Shown here in pieces: positions 36,423 through 50,946 of a DNA stretch of 64,000 nucleotides. The translations under genes were made by a program, and so were the position numbers. The notes under the pieces were generated by a model that was not told the origin of the DNA, ran no database searches, and was given only the letters and a program-made list of their open reading frames with translations. The stretch is from Xiphias gladius (taxonomy: Eukaryota > Chordata > Actinopteri > Istiophoriformes > Xiphiidae). Positions within the stretch are counted from its first letter, which is position 1. Each line of letters starts with the position of its first letter. The stretch covers positions 6,963,031 to 7,027,030 of the forward strand of contig NC_053402.1 of the NCBI RefSeq assembly GCF_016859285.1, in the 5' to 3' direction.

Positions 36423-37260
36423 ACTGACAACATAAAGGCAGGATAATGACCTGTTAAGTGAACACCAAAAAAAAAAAAAAGCATGCAAGTGAAGGAATTG
36501 AATATTAGTATAGTAGTAATGTAATGGTAATAGTATCTTTTCTGGACAAAAAATATTGTGAACAGTTGAACATAACAAAGTGGAAAACTTAGCCATTTGT
36601 TTCTTCATTTTTCCGCATCTTTTAACATTACCTAGACATCAACACAGGTAACTACACCCAAATGGGTATTTGGTTGCTACAACTATTCCTGGTTAGTACT
36701 AAACTGAGCGTTCCAAGCAACAATGGAAAACTTGAGGAAAAATACAATTTGCGTAAAATTACAATGATGATGAGGTCTGTCACCTACAAAACAGTACAAA
36801 AATTTATAGCTAAACAAATTCCCGCCTACTTTTGTAAAGATACACAAACACACCCCCTCTCCATTCACTTTGACTCCTTAGCTTCCCATTCCCAACATTT
36901 CCAGCACTCGAATCTGTCCCGCCGAGTGTGCCCTCAGACGGCTGGTGAGAGCGGGTAAGGAAAATCCGAGGCTTTCACCCACAGCTAGGCCGCAGTCGCG
37001 TCAAGTGGACAAAAGCACTGGCAGATATGCATTTAACTCTGCTCATGTCTTCGTCTTCTCTGAGATTGTAGCATGTGTAGTTTACAAACAACAGGAGGTA
37101 AGGAAATAATGTTTTTATTAAATTTTACTACCTCTAAGAGATCTCCAATTTACGCGGGTCCGGTCGCCATCTTTTATTATCGGCGAAACAATACGTGTCC
37201 GAGTAGGGGAGGGGCTTAGGTAATGCAGCCAATCGGCGTGGGGGAAATTAGTCATATTAG
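36423..37260 (-). promoter_or_regulatory. hmgxb4: hmgxb4 5' UTR exon and promoter region
   Basis: A CpG-rich patch at about 37130-37210 holds AAGATGGCGACC on the minus strand (37162-37173), matching the YY1 site often placed at the start of housekeeping genes. A good donor, AGAG|GTAGTA, ends this presumed non-coding exon at 37132. The matching acceptor would be TTGTCAG before 36423, shortly upstream of the start codon. An inverted CCAAT box lies near 37230. The YY1 site contains an ATG that opens a seven-codon frame (37150-37170) ending in TAA. Confidence 0.5.
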
Positions 37261-38070
37261 CAGTACATTCGCTAAAACTGTAATACAATGTATCCTACTA
37301 TTCACAATGTAAATTACAAACAGCGCTCTCATTTAAAATGTTGAAATTGCAATACGTATATTATAAGACAAAACAGGCCCAGATAGATATACCGGTCTTA
37401 ATCACGATGTATGAAAGACAATATCGGACGAATATAGTCAAAGATATTGATTTATTGATTCACATATATCAATTTCCAACAACAGCCAAATCAATTTTTA
37501 CAATATAGTTCACATACAAATAAAACATGCAATGCAAGAGACGGGCATTGTGATCCGAAGATGCTGATAAGAAATCCAAAAGTACAACAGTGAAAACTGT
37601 TAAGTCATTTCGTGACACACGCACACAAATTAGAGAGCTGAGGTCCCACTGCACTGGGTTAGTTTCTGTTCCACTAGCTTCCTGTTCTAAATGTATTTTG
37701 GCCGTAGGGTTTCCTATATCTTTTTTCTGAAAAAGTAACTTGTGATACTCTTTTTCTGTCCATAAGCTGAATGGTTATCTACTACACTACAGCAATGGCC
37801 ATTGGAATTTGAGCATCTTTTTGATTTTACCAAGATAACAATCATTTCTTGTTAAAAGCTAACAAAATAATCAGTCTTGTCTTGGTTAAAATGGCAAGTT
37901 GTTCAAATGTTACTGTCCATTACAGTAGTACTATAGATAAATATTTAGTTTGGAATATGGACAGAAAACCACGGCATCGTGGTTCAGGTTCAGGTTGTCT
38001 GGCAAAGGCGGGTGGGGCAGACGCTTGCTTGAAAAGGTGCAGGACTTCAACTCCCTGTAAACTTTATCTT
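37261..38070. other. spacer between hmgxb4 and ankrd54
   Basis: No exon is seen. It holds the presumed 3' UTR of ankrd54 (directly below 38071) and the far upstream side of hmgxb4. No repeat family was recognised. Confidence 0.5.
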
Positions 38071-42063
<3,993 letters not shown>

Positions 42064-42415
42064 ACTTTATTTTGACATGTAGAGGCTGTTTTTCTACAAC
42101 ATTCGTTATTCGTTACATACGGTCATTACTGCTCCTGCCGAAGCAAAAAGGAAATAAAGCCGTCATAAATATCAGGAGTCAAATTTGATTATGGCTTCTG
42201 CTGCGTTAGCAACGCCTGGGGCCATTGCACGGCGCGTCAACACAGATAATCCCCCATTAAAGTCTTTTCATCCTGGCTAAATTGTAAATAAAAAATAGAG
42301 GATGCTTTTTCTTCACGGTACCAAAATGTCCCCCATTTCACGTTTTCCATTTCATCGGATCAAGGTAGTAAAAAACACACCCATTGTACAGTGAACAGCT
42401 TCAGTTCACTAACGA

Positions 42416-42505
42416 CCAATCAGATTCCCTGTTGTTCATTTGCTCCGTTCCAATAGGATCAACGCAACCAATCAGCCAATCAAACCGTTCCCGTAGTGGC
42501 CCAAT
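42416..42505. promoter_or_regulatory. ankrd54: cluster of five CCAAT boxes upstream of ankrd54
   Basis: CCAAT at 42416-42420, 42450-42454, 42468-42472, 42476-42480 and 42501-42505, all in the plus orientation, 350-440 bases upstream of the ankrd54 start codon. CCAAT boxes in either orientation are bound by NF-Y. The neighbouring sequence (GCGAGGCGAATGCGCGACAC) is CpG-rich. Promoter assignment is inference from position. Confidence 0.5.
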
Positions 42506-43048
42506 GATTGCGAGGCGAATGCGCGACACAAAACAATTTTATTAGAATAATAAAAAAAAAGACAAACTTTGTATTCCCTCTTTAATGTATGTTTAATCAG
42601 TTAATACCATGTAAAAATGTATAATGCATAATAATTTTGTAACACCCAACCTCCACCTATATAGCTTAATTTATTCTAAATACCCATGAAATGGAAACGG
42701 CATGTTATAATGTATATAAATATTTTATGGGGAATACCAATAAGAGAGTTTTCAAGAGACAAGTTGCCTCTTGACGATGAGCACTGATTTCCAATCATAA
42801 ACATTATTAAAATAAAGCAAGGAAAATCCCTCTTTGGTTGAAATAGTCAAGTGGTAGAAATCTGCAATTGGTGAGGAGGGGTTGCAAGTAGAGAAACCTA
42901 TAAGGTTGGAAACTACTGATCTGTAGGATGGTATTCTGTTAAATATATTTGGTCTTGTGGAGGGAATGATTATGGGTGCTAGAGGTAGTAGGTCTGAGGG
43001 ACCTAAACAGCATCATAGGCATAGCTTTAACACGCTTAAGTAAAACAG
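42506..43048. other. spacer between ankrd54 promoter and foxred2 stop
   Basis: AT-rich, with the foxred2 3' UTR presumably just below 43049. No further gene, and no repeat that I can name. Confidence 0.5.
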
Positions 43049-46000
43049 TCAAAAGTCGAGTTTCAGTCCTGAAGACATGGAGGCTCCAGCTTGTGCCAGG
43101 TAGTTGGGGAATGCTGGGTCCGCACCTGATGTGCCTGCATCCTGCTCAGTGGGCATCAATCCAGCGTCATAAATGTGCTGCCACAGCTGAGTGTTGTGAG
43201 CAACACCCTGCTGCTTCAAGTATCCTTGCTGACAGAACAGCGGTGGTTTGCGGTGGGTAAGGGATGAGCGGAAACATGATTCTAATAGACAAGACGAAAA
43301 ACAGGATTGAGTCACAGCATTTAATTTTCTGCAATTATAATTCAGTTTGAATATAAGCTTTAAGATGCAATTTCCCACACCACTATTGTAACTATCTAAA
43401 ATGACACCCACATCTCATGGTTTAGTACAAGCATCAGTGGTGTTTCAATTGGTCAATATGTAATGCGCTGAAGGACAGGTTCATTAAGTGAGAATTAAAA
43501 ATAGAAACTCAGAGATTTATACTGTAGGATTTCAGTTAATATGCACTAGACAAGATCTTCATGAATGTGCAGGTTAATGTATAAAAATGTTACTTCTGTT
43601 ACAATAAAAATTATAAAGCCTCATCTCTAACAGACATTTTCTTGTCAAAAAGAATGTGTCTTATTGTAGCACATCTAGCTTTCTAGTCACAACTAATATA
43701 CTGTATATGGTCACTCCCTATAGGTTTTTACACTTATTTTGCCTGATTAGCCATCTTATTATTTGGTCAAAATTGAGTTAAGACCAGAATCTGACTTTTT
43801 GACATCCGTTTTATCATATAAAAAATATCTTGCCATATGTGTAATTGCAGTGAAAATAGCATGAAGAAATTCAGTTACTGGGAAATGAAGCTAAAATCAA
43901 ACCACAGCTCTGCCACAGAGCCTCAGCTAACTAGACAGCTGAAAAAAGAGCTATATGAAGTGAAGCCACTGAAAGCCCTAGCTAAATGTACTTTTTCCTC
44001 ACCTCTTTTTGTGTTTGAAAAACATCAAATTTTAAGAACAGACATCTGGATAATTCTATTTGTTATCTCACATAATAAATGGGGCTGAGGCTAAATCTCA
44101 TGATGACAAAAAAAGGGTGGGCTAGCTTGGCTAAAAGATAACTAACCTAGCTTAGCAGTATCTGCTGTCTTAGCTTTTGGCTCTATAGTGGAATTCACGT
44201 GATTTGGTGTGGTTAAATTGCCTTAAAACGCATAAAATCAAGGTATTACAAACTTTTTATCTGTTGCACAGTTTGTCAGCCAGCCTGAAAACTTTAAAAT
44301 TCTTTTTTTTCCATCTTTACTGTTTCTGTAGTTACTACCGTCTGCCTTTTTTTGGCAGTACAGACTGTGAATAACTGACCTATTTGTTGTATCTGTTAGG
44401 GCTGGACAACCCACACCTTAACTGTTTTAATAATATAATAAATACAGTTAGGTAGATAAGTGTTTGGACAGTGACACAATTTTCGTAATTTTGCCTCAGT
44501 ACACTACCACAATTGATTTGAAACAAAGCCATCAAGATGTGATTGAAGTGTAGACTTTGAGCTTTAATTCAAGGGGGTTTAACAAAAATATTGCACTAAC
44601 CACTATCTAATTGTAAGTCAATTGTCCAAATTACTTTTGAGTTTCTGAAAATGAGGGACTACGTATAAAAATGGCTTTGTGTGGTGTACAGAGGCAAAAT
44701 TACAAAAAATTGTGTCACTGTTCAAATACTTATGTACCTAACTGTATATGAATAAAGAAAAAAATAAAACATTTGGTGTGAAAGTCATTTGCAACACAAA
44801 CACACCTTTAGTTTAACATTTTACTCTTTTACTGATTACTATGAGGTATAACCAGCAGTTCTTATGTGTTCTGTTCTCATTTTTATCTTCTCACTGTCTA
44901 TTACTAAAGGCATTTTCTGACCTGAACATATTTTAATGTGGCTAGAAACAGATCAGGTGTCAACATGTTGTTTACCTGCATAGAAGGTCCTGAGGTCAGT
45001 CTGGACACAGTGCTCCAGGAAGCGTCGCAGTGGCTGGATGTGAGATAAGGGACTCTCCCATTCTGTGAGGAAGTCTTCAACCATGTGATGAATTGCCTTG
45101 GGCCTTGGTAGAGGCCAGCCACGGGGACGGAGTTTCATTTCTTCCTCTGAGATAAAAAATGAACTTACATAAACTGTTATTCAGAGTTTGTTCCCTGTCA
45201 AAACTGCAGTGATTCTATTACTAAGAAGGACATTTATTTTTTTAATGGTAGCAGAATTCCTACTCACCAGTAGGAAGTGTGTCATAGTAGTATAAAACAG
45301 GGTGCAGAAAGTTGGATTTCCAAGCTTTGGTCCAGTCTGTTTCTGCCCTGCTACGCCCCAGATAGTCTATCTTCTTCTTCCCATACTGCATGACTACAAC
45401 TACCAGTCCATGGTTGGACACCTCATGGCCCGAGAGAGAGGAGAACTGAGGCAAGGCCTGGATTGGAAACTCTTCCAAGTATTCACAGTGAGAGCTTAGA
45501 GTGAAAGATAGAGAAAGGGATGAAAGATGATGAGCACAAAAAGAATTAACTTTTTGTTTATTATGAAAAGGTCAGGTAATGTAATTCCCAGTAACACAAC
45601 TTGGGGTTTTTATTCCTATCATCATAGGAATAAAAACCCCAAGGCTCTTCAGCCTTCTATTAAATGCATACACACAGGGAGTGATAGGATGAATAACCTG
45701 TTGCTGCAAAATCCAATGTTATCTGTCAATTCTGATATTGCCTGGATTGACAGTCTATGCTTGTTGGAATTACAAATTATTTGTGTAATTTAATGTTTCA
45801 AAAGCATTAAGGTAAAGTAGTGAAATATGTATTTCTGGGAAATTTAACACTTCATAGATGATTTATTTAGTCTAGATTCCTCACTGAGGATGTTGCTTCC
45901 TTTGCATCCAGCCACTGTTCTTTCACATTAATTAAAAGGAGACAGTCAAGATGGTTTGGGCATCTAATGCCTCCTAGTCAGTGGCCACATCCATTTAGTG

Positions 46001-48775
46001 ATGTTCACCGGAAGCAGTTGAGAGAAAAGCTGAGGAACAGCAGTTTTTTTCTAGCCACTGTGACCCTGATCAGGACAAGTAACTTATAAAGGGGTTGATA
46101 GATGGATAACTCAGCAAATGACCGTGGTCAGATCTCACAAACAAAACAGCATAACTGTAAAAAGCAAGTTATTACTGGTGATATCAAAATAACATCTGCT
46201 TACCCTCGAAGAAGTATAACATCCCCAAGCACCTCAAACATTTGGTATGGCCCTGAGGCCTCGCCCACCCGCTTCAGAATCCAGGACTGCAGCTGCGTTG
46301 TCAACAGCTTTGTTGATGGCCACAGGTGGCTATGGTAACGACGTTCAAGTACACGATGTACAGCTCGCACTGTGGCAAAAAATCCATACAGTTTATTGAT
46401 TAATAACTTGTTCGTGTGTTAAATTGGCACAATAGAGCTGCTTTATTTAAACTCACAGCTGTCGAAGTCTAATTTCTCTGCATTCCAATTGTGACACATG
46501 TACTCCACATGTACTCGCATCTTGTTCATGTAGAACAAGATGCGATAGTTGTAACAGGATGGATGCAATGAATGAATGAAGGCTTGGATCTTTTTCAGCA
46601 AGGACTGCCTGCTCTAAATGTCACAAAATAATAAACATCTGTTGGACTTTCACCTGTGTAACGGAATCCATGGATGAAACCGCCGGCAGATGAGCGGTAG
46701 TCTCTGGAGTGAGCAGCAGTTCCCAGCACAAACAAGCCAGGGGTGTTCTTCCCTTCATACCAGGCTGTCACCCCCGGCAACCTCCCTTTTGCATTTTCAC
46801 TGTTTGGTGGGCAGGCAGAGCTAGGGAGATTTTGTAAAGAAATGTGAACATTATCTACATGAAACATCTTTTTTATACATAGTAATATGATACAAGATAG
46901 GGGCATTTGTCGACAGGACAGTACTTGTCATGGATGTATAGATATTGACACAATACAATAATGCTACCATTTTACATAAATCTATACCTGTCAAATATGC
47001 TGAAGTTGAATCTGAATCCAAGGCATCGAATCACGCGGTCGTAGGGGTTTCGTATAGGGAAGTTGTCAATGTGATACCCTGGCAGTTCTTCTTCAATCAC
47101 ATCAGAAGAACTCTTCTCTCCGGGGTTTTGTATGTACTTATTTAACGTCAGGTACAACTGTCCCTTCTTCTCTTTCTTCTTTCCACCTGATCTCCTCCTG
47201 CCTTGTTCCTTGCGTTGAGAGATGACTATTTTCTCCAAGTGTGCCTCCACCAACCCATCGAGGGATTTCAGCTGATATGTGTCTAGTAGCTCATTATTCA
47301 CAGCTCTGATAATCAAAAGCAGTTGGGTCAGTTTATATGCAAAGCATCAACATAGAATGCTGATTCCTAACCAGAGGCACTTCGTACCCTACAGGGTACT
47401 TCTACAGTTGCCAAGGGGGAGGTGAAAAATGTGTATAACTGGTTTAAAAAAAAAATTATAATTTGATTAAAAAATGTATATCTATATACTGAGTAAGCCC
47501 TAACACCTAAACACCAAATTTAAAAGGTAATGGATAAATGGTCGAAAAGTCTTGACCAAACCAACCTAAACACGGTCAATTCAAGTGTATAAAAAATATT
47601 GTAAATATCCACCTTTATATAATTAATAGGGTGTCAAAAAAACATCCAGTTTAAAATCAATTTTAAACTGCTGAAGGGTGTTGATGAAGGGATTCATATA
47701 ATCATCTAATAAGGTTGTGGGGTTACGTCAGAAAAGTGTTGGGAAGCATAGAAACAGAAAAAATAAGGAAAGAAATCCCCACATCTTGAGCTGTACCTGA
47801 GATCTCCAACATAATGTGTTTGCCAAGCCAGTCGAACAGGGCTGGAACTGAGCATGTGCACCCGACTTGCTCTTCCCAAAATGCTCTGGGCGGTTTCAAA
47901 AGCAGAGTTCCCCTTTCCTAGAATAAGTACGGCCTGGTCCTTGTAGTCCTCAGGGTTTGTGGAGATGGACTCATAGCCCTCAACCAGCTCAGAACCAACA
48001 AACTCTACCTTCTGAGGAACCCACAATCCTGTTGCTACCAGTAGGACACTGAGGGAGAGAGGACAGAAATACAATGCAATGCAATCCACAGACCAAACAA
48101 ATGTAAAATTTTCATCTCAGGTTCAGTATGATACAAAATACCTGCATTGGTAGTCTGACGCGTGTTGATCAGTCAGGATGTAGCTCCTGCCAGTGGCTGA
48201 CTGCATTGCCCCGATCCTTCCAATGTCCACACCATACCTGACCCTCAGCCCAAGCTCCTTCACGAACATGGACAGGTAGAGTGGGAAAGCATCAGCTGGT
48301 GGGTAAAACTCACTGCTCACTCGCTTGAACAGGAGGTCAGGTTTATTGCTCAGCAGCGAGTTCCAGTCATGGCGCAGGTTGAACTCTCGGTTCTGCCTTC
48401 CTGTGTGGATTTTGTTAATGCTAATGAGCTTCCTGTGCCTCGGGTATCTTGATACAGAAAACAGAACAAGGGTGTCAAGGGTGATTCAGGAGCATAGACA
48501 AATACAATTTTCTTGTGTCTTCTGTACCATATGAGATGATTTCAAAAGGTTTCTTACTTGTTAAAGAAGCTGCCTGGTCCTGAGTTCCTCTCCAAAATGA
48601 TATAGTCTCTTTTGGCCTTGGAAAGGAAATATCCCATCTGCAGTCCTGCAGGTCCAGCTCCAAGCACACAGTAATCAAAGTGGCGGGTGTCATTGCGGTG
48701 GTGGTCGTGATCAAAAGAGCATTTGACACAGCCAATCAAGATGAAAAGGAGAAAACAAGGAAGGCTCGAATCCAT
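43049..48775 (-). CDS. foxred2: FAD-dependent oxidoreductase domain-containing protein 2 (ERFAD)
   Basis: Nine coding exons: 48558-48775, 48142-48447, 47797-48048, 46988-47305, 46654-46820, 46204-46369, 45268-45494, 44976-45146 and 43049-43281. They join in phase to 685 residues (human 684). A signal peptide occupies residues 1-20 ([20 protein letters not shown]). The FAD-binding Rossmann motif is [11 protein letters not shown] (GxGxxG at 39-44), and a second dinucleotide motif is [12 protein letters not shown] (219-224). Other family blocks are [33 protein letters not shown] and [12 protein letters not shown]. In mammals this ER-lumen flavoprotein works in ER-associated degradation with OS-9, SEL1L and ERdj5. 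A lysine-rich stretch, [14 protein letters not shown], sits in exon 4. The reading frame ends ...SGLKLDF, not a usual KDEL-type retention signal. Introns contain several mobile elements. Confidence 0.96.
44445..44744. mobile_element. Tc1/mariner-like MITE in foxred2 intron 8
   Basis: Exactly 300 bp with long terminal inverted repeats of about 52 bp. The left end is CAGTTAGGTAGATAAGTGTT and the right end, reverse-complemented, is CAGTTAGGTACATAAGTATT. Both continue through GACAGTGACACAATTTT or its one-base variant to TTTTGCCTC. It is flanked by TA on both sides (44443-44444 and 44745-44746), the Tc1/mariner target. There is no transposase. Confidence 0.85.
45600..45643. repeat. perfect 20-bp inverted repeat with 4-base loop
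   Basis: The left arm CTTGGGGTTTTTATTCCTAT (45600-45619), loop CATC and right arm ATAGGAATAAAAACCCCAAG (45624-45643) pair without a mismatch. It lies in foxred2 intron 6 and would form a stable hairpin in either strand's RNA. No surrounding transposon ends were recognised. Confidence 0.9.
45930..46115 (+). mobile_element. 3' remnant of an L2/Rex-like LINE
   Basis: The text AGATGGTTTGGGCATCTAAT, GCCTCCTAG, and later GCCACTGTGACCCTGATCAG with AAGTAACTTATAAA and GATAGATGGAT, is a decayed version of the 3' end of fish LINEs. In those, 'GGTTCGGGCATCTG..GCCTCC' precedes 'GACCCGGATAAGCGG..GATGGATGG'. No frame is intact. Family naming is from memory and tentative. It lies in foxred2 intron 6. Confidence 0.5.
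47357..47748 (+). mobile_element. degraded copy of the 19657 hAT-like family in foxred2 intron 3
   Basis: Starts TGCTGATTCCTAACCAGAGG and carries GGGTACTTCTACAGTTGCCA, CCCTAACACCTAAACACCAA, TCCACCTTTATATAATTAAT and GGTGTTGATGAAGGGATTCA. It ends with GTCAGAAAAGTGTTGGGAAG. Each block has a counterpart in the same order in the 19657-20673 element, but the minisatellite is almost absent here. Confidence 0.65.
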
Positions 48776-49410
48776 AACCTGCTGAACATGAAGAAATGTG
48801 GAAAAGTATGCGAGCTATGATATAACATAATAAAATCACATAATAACATAATAACAAATAAAACCAATTGAACATTTACAATATTGCAGTACCATAAAAT
48901 TCCGATTGCTTTCCATTGCTGAGACACATAAGATTTGAAAAAATCCACTTTGGACGCATCTGTAAGTATGGTGGGGAATAACTGAACCATAAAATCGTTT
49001 GTAAAATGTCTTAAATATAACTCTACTACATGTGTTATTTATTTAATTCACTCCTAGCCTGTATAGGCATTTGGGCCACGATTGAGCAACGGGCAACAAC
49101 ACTTCGGCTCGGTACTCCGGAGTTTACAAATTCAACCCCAAATTGTTACGCCATCAGACCCACTGGACTGTGTAGCTAATGCGACAATTTGGCGAGGTGA
49201 AATGGGTGAAAGCAGCAGCGGACTTGGGATAAGAATCCCCCGGCTCTCCCTGAACACTCTGGTCGATGTTATATCACTCAGCTGCGTATGCAGCAGCTGC
49301 CATCGCCCGCTGAACCAGATGTGAGGTCAGCTAATGCATTATAACGTGCGCACGTAGAGCTACGTTACCTTTTACATCCGTCGATCCCTCGCGCGCAGCA
49401 TTTGTGGTTT
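48776..49410 (-). promoter_or_regulatory. foxred2: probable foxred2 5' UTR exon and promoter
   Basis: A CpG-rich minus-strand segment, GCTGCGCGCGAGGGATCGAC, ends in a good donor AAAAG|GTAACG (exon end 49369). The acceptor TTCATGTTCAG lies just before 48781, six bases upstream of the start codon at 48775. Together they suggest one non-coding first exon. The transcription start itself is not visible. Confidence 0.4.
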
Positions 49411-49889
49411 AGCATTTATCAAACCTGTTGAGATGGCTATATGTTTACTATGTTGCATTTTAAAACTGGGTATGTGTAGTCTCCTCTGAAAACCCACTAG
49501 CACAACCCACTTCTCTCCTTGGATGACAAAAAAACCAATGGAGGGCTGCTTGCATAAGGGGGCGTGATTAAAAAAAATACCATGGACTAGAGCAGATTAG
49601 AATAGAAAAGAATAAACCGCTGAATGAAAGATGTCCTACATTCCCTGGGCAGGTTCTTATGATGGGGGAAGTGTGACTATCATATTTCACATAAAGTTAA
49701 AGATCCTCCCAAGAAGTGTTTCAGGCAGATAAAAAAAAAATAGTCTGCTTTAAATAATGATCTGTGTCTGATGTCCACAAAAACATTCAGTCAAATAGTT
49801 AAAATTTCTTACACTTACACTTTAATTTCTTAAAACTAAACCTCCCCATTCTTCTTCATCGAACAAAATCCAGAATCTATGAATATGTT

Positions 49890-50051
49890 TTATTTAACGA
49901 CTGGACTACATGATTGGCATCTGTAGTTGAAATTTCACAAAGCCATGTCCATGTGTACACATCTCAAACTGAGATTTAAGGTGAGCACAGAGCAACTTTC
50001 CCTCTTCAGTAGATGTTGCCTTCTATTGTTAAACTCTAAACACATTCTGCA
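49890..50051. repeat. interspersed repeat shared with 59450-59600
   Basis: Blocks GTGTACACATCTCAAACTGA, GATTTAAGGTGAGCACAGAG and CTTTCCCTC, ending in ATTCTGCACAGTGAA. They parallel TATGTACACGTCCTTAACTC, GATTTAAGATGAGCAGAGAA and CTTTCCTTCTAG, ending in TTTTGCACAGTAAA, near 59500-59590. Two diverged copies of one element of unknown class, 9.5 kb apart. Confidence 0.55.
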
Positions 50052-50553
50052 CAGTGAAGTATTCAGATTTACTTAGGTAATAGTAGAAATACCACACTCT
50101 GAAATGAATGCATTGCAAGTTAAAGTCCTGAATTCAGAAAGTTACTAAAGTAAATGTACAGAAGTATTATCAGCCAAATGTACTATAATAAATACTTTCA
50201 ACGGTGAAAGTATTCATTATACATTATTTCCGAGTGTTTTATTATCATAGTATACGGTATTATATTGTACTGTAGGATATTAATACTGATTAATACATGT
50301 AAACAGAATTTCACTGTTGTAGTCTGTCCATGTGGAGTCAATTTCAATTACTTTATGTAGTATAACATATTTTATAAACTCATCATAGGTTTTGTGCATA
50401 AACTATAATGTGGTGGACTAAAAAACTACAATACTTCCCAATGAAAAATAGTGGAGTGGATGTATAAAGTAGTATAAAATGAAAATACCTAAGTGAAGTT
50501 CTTAAGTATAGTACCTATGTTAATGTACTGTAGTTAGTGTTACATTTCCACAG
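50052..50553 (+). mobile_element. percomorph hAT-like element directly upstream of hmox1
   Basis: Begins CAGTGAAGTATTCAGATTTA and carries AGTTAAAGTCCTGAATTCAG, GTAAATGTACAGAAGTATTA, GTGGATGTATAAAGTAGTAT and AAATACCTAAGTGAAGTTCT. It ends TTAGTGTTACATTTCCACAG. It belongs to the same family as the split host element at 17151-18254. It ends about 140 bases before the hmox1 antioxidant-response sites. Confidence 0.65.
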
Positions 50554-50691
50554 ACTACATTTCTTTTATCAGAGTGAATACATAATCTGGCTGTAACTGT
50601 TTTTTTGATTTCTGCCTTATCATGTTTTCTGTTTTTTCCACCTCATCCACACATTGCTCTGTCATGTTAAGCTGCAGCAGTCTGAGAAATG

Positions 50692-50725
50692 TGAGTCAGC
50701 ACTCACAATTCCCATTTGACTCAGC
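50692..50725 (+). promoter_or_regulatory. hmox1: two antioxidant-response / Maf-recognition sites
   Basis: TGAGTCAGCA at 50692-50701 and TGACTCAGC at 50717-50725 both fit the core TGA(C/G)NNNGC bound by NRF2-small Maf and by the heme-released repressor BACH1. They sit 11-44 bases before the TATA box. This matches the known stress and heme control of vertebrate HMOX1 and makes induction through KEAP1-NRF2 and BACH1 likely here. Confidence 0.8.
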
Positions 50726-50735
50726 CTCTTGGCTG

Positions 50736-50742
50736 TATAAAA
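50736..50742 (+). promoter_or_regulatory. hmox1: TATA box of hmox1
   Basis: TATAAAA in the context GGCTGTATAAAAGAGG. A start near 50765 would give a non-coding first exon ending at the donor TCACAG|GTAAAT (exon end 50846). The next acceptor, CATTACAG, ends at 50937, ten bases before the start codon. Confidence 0.8.
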
Positions 50743-50946
50743 GAGGCAGGACAGAGTTGCGAGGCCACAGTGGACCATTCACTCAGAGGAAGTCACAACT
50801 GTGGACACACTTCAACCAGCGTAAAGGAGACTTCACTTTATCACAGGTAAATAAAAGCTGTAACATACACTGTTATGTACCTTTTCATTAATATTAGATG
50901 TGTTTAACTAAACCAAATCAATAATCATTCATTACAGTCTGCATAG

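Noticed and set aside
42981-42993. AGAGGTAGTAGGT, identical to the first 13 bases of let-7d
   Set aside because: The match breaks after 13 bases and no complementary let-7 star arm follows within 100 bases. The local fold is only a 6-bp stem, so it is a chance match.
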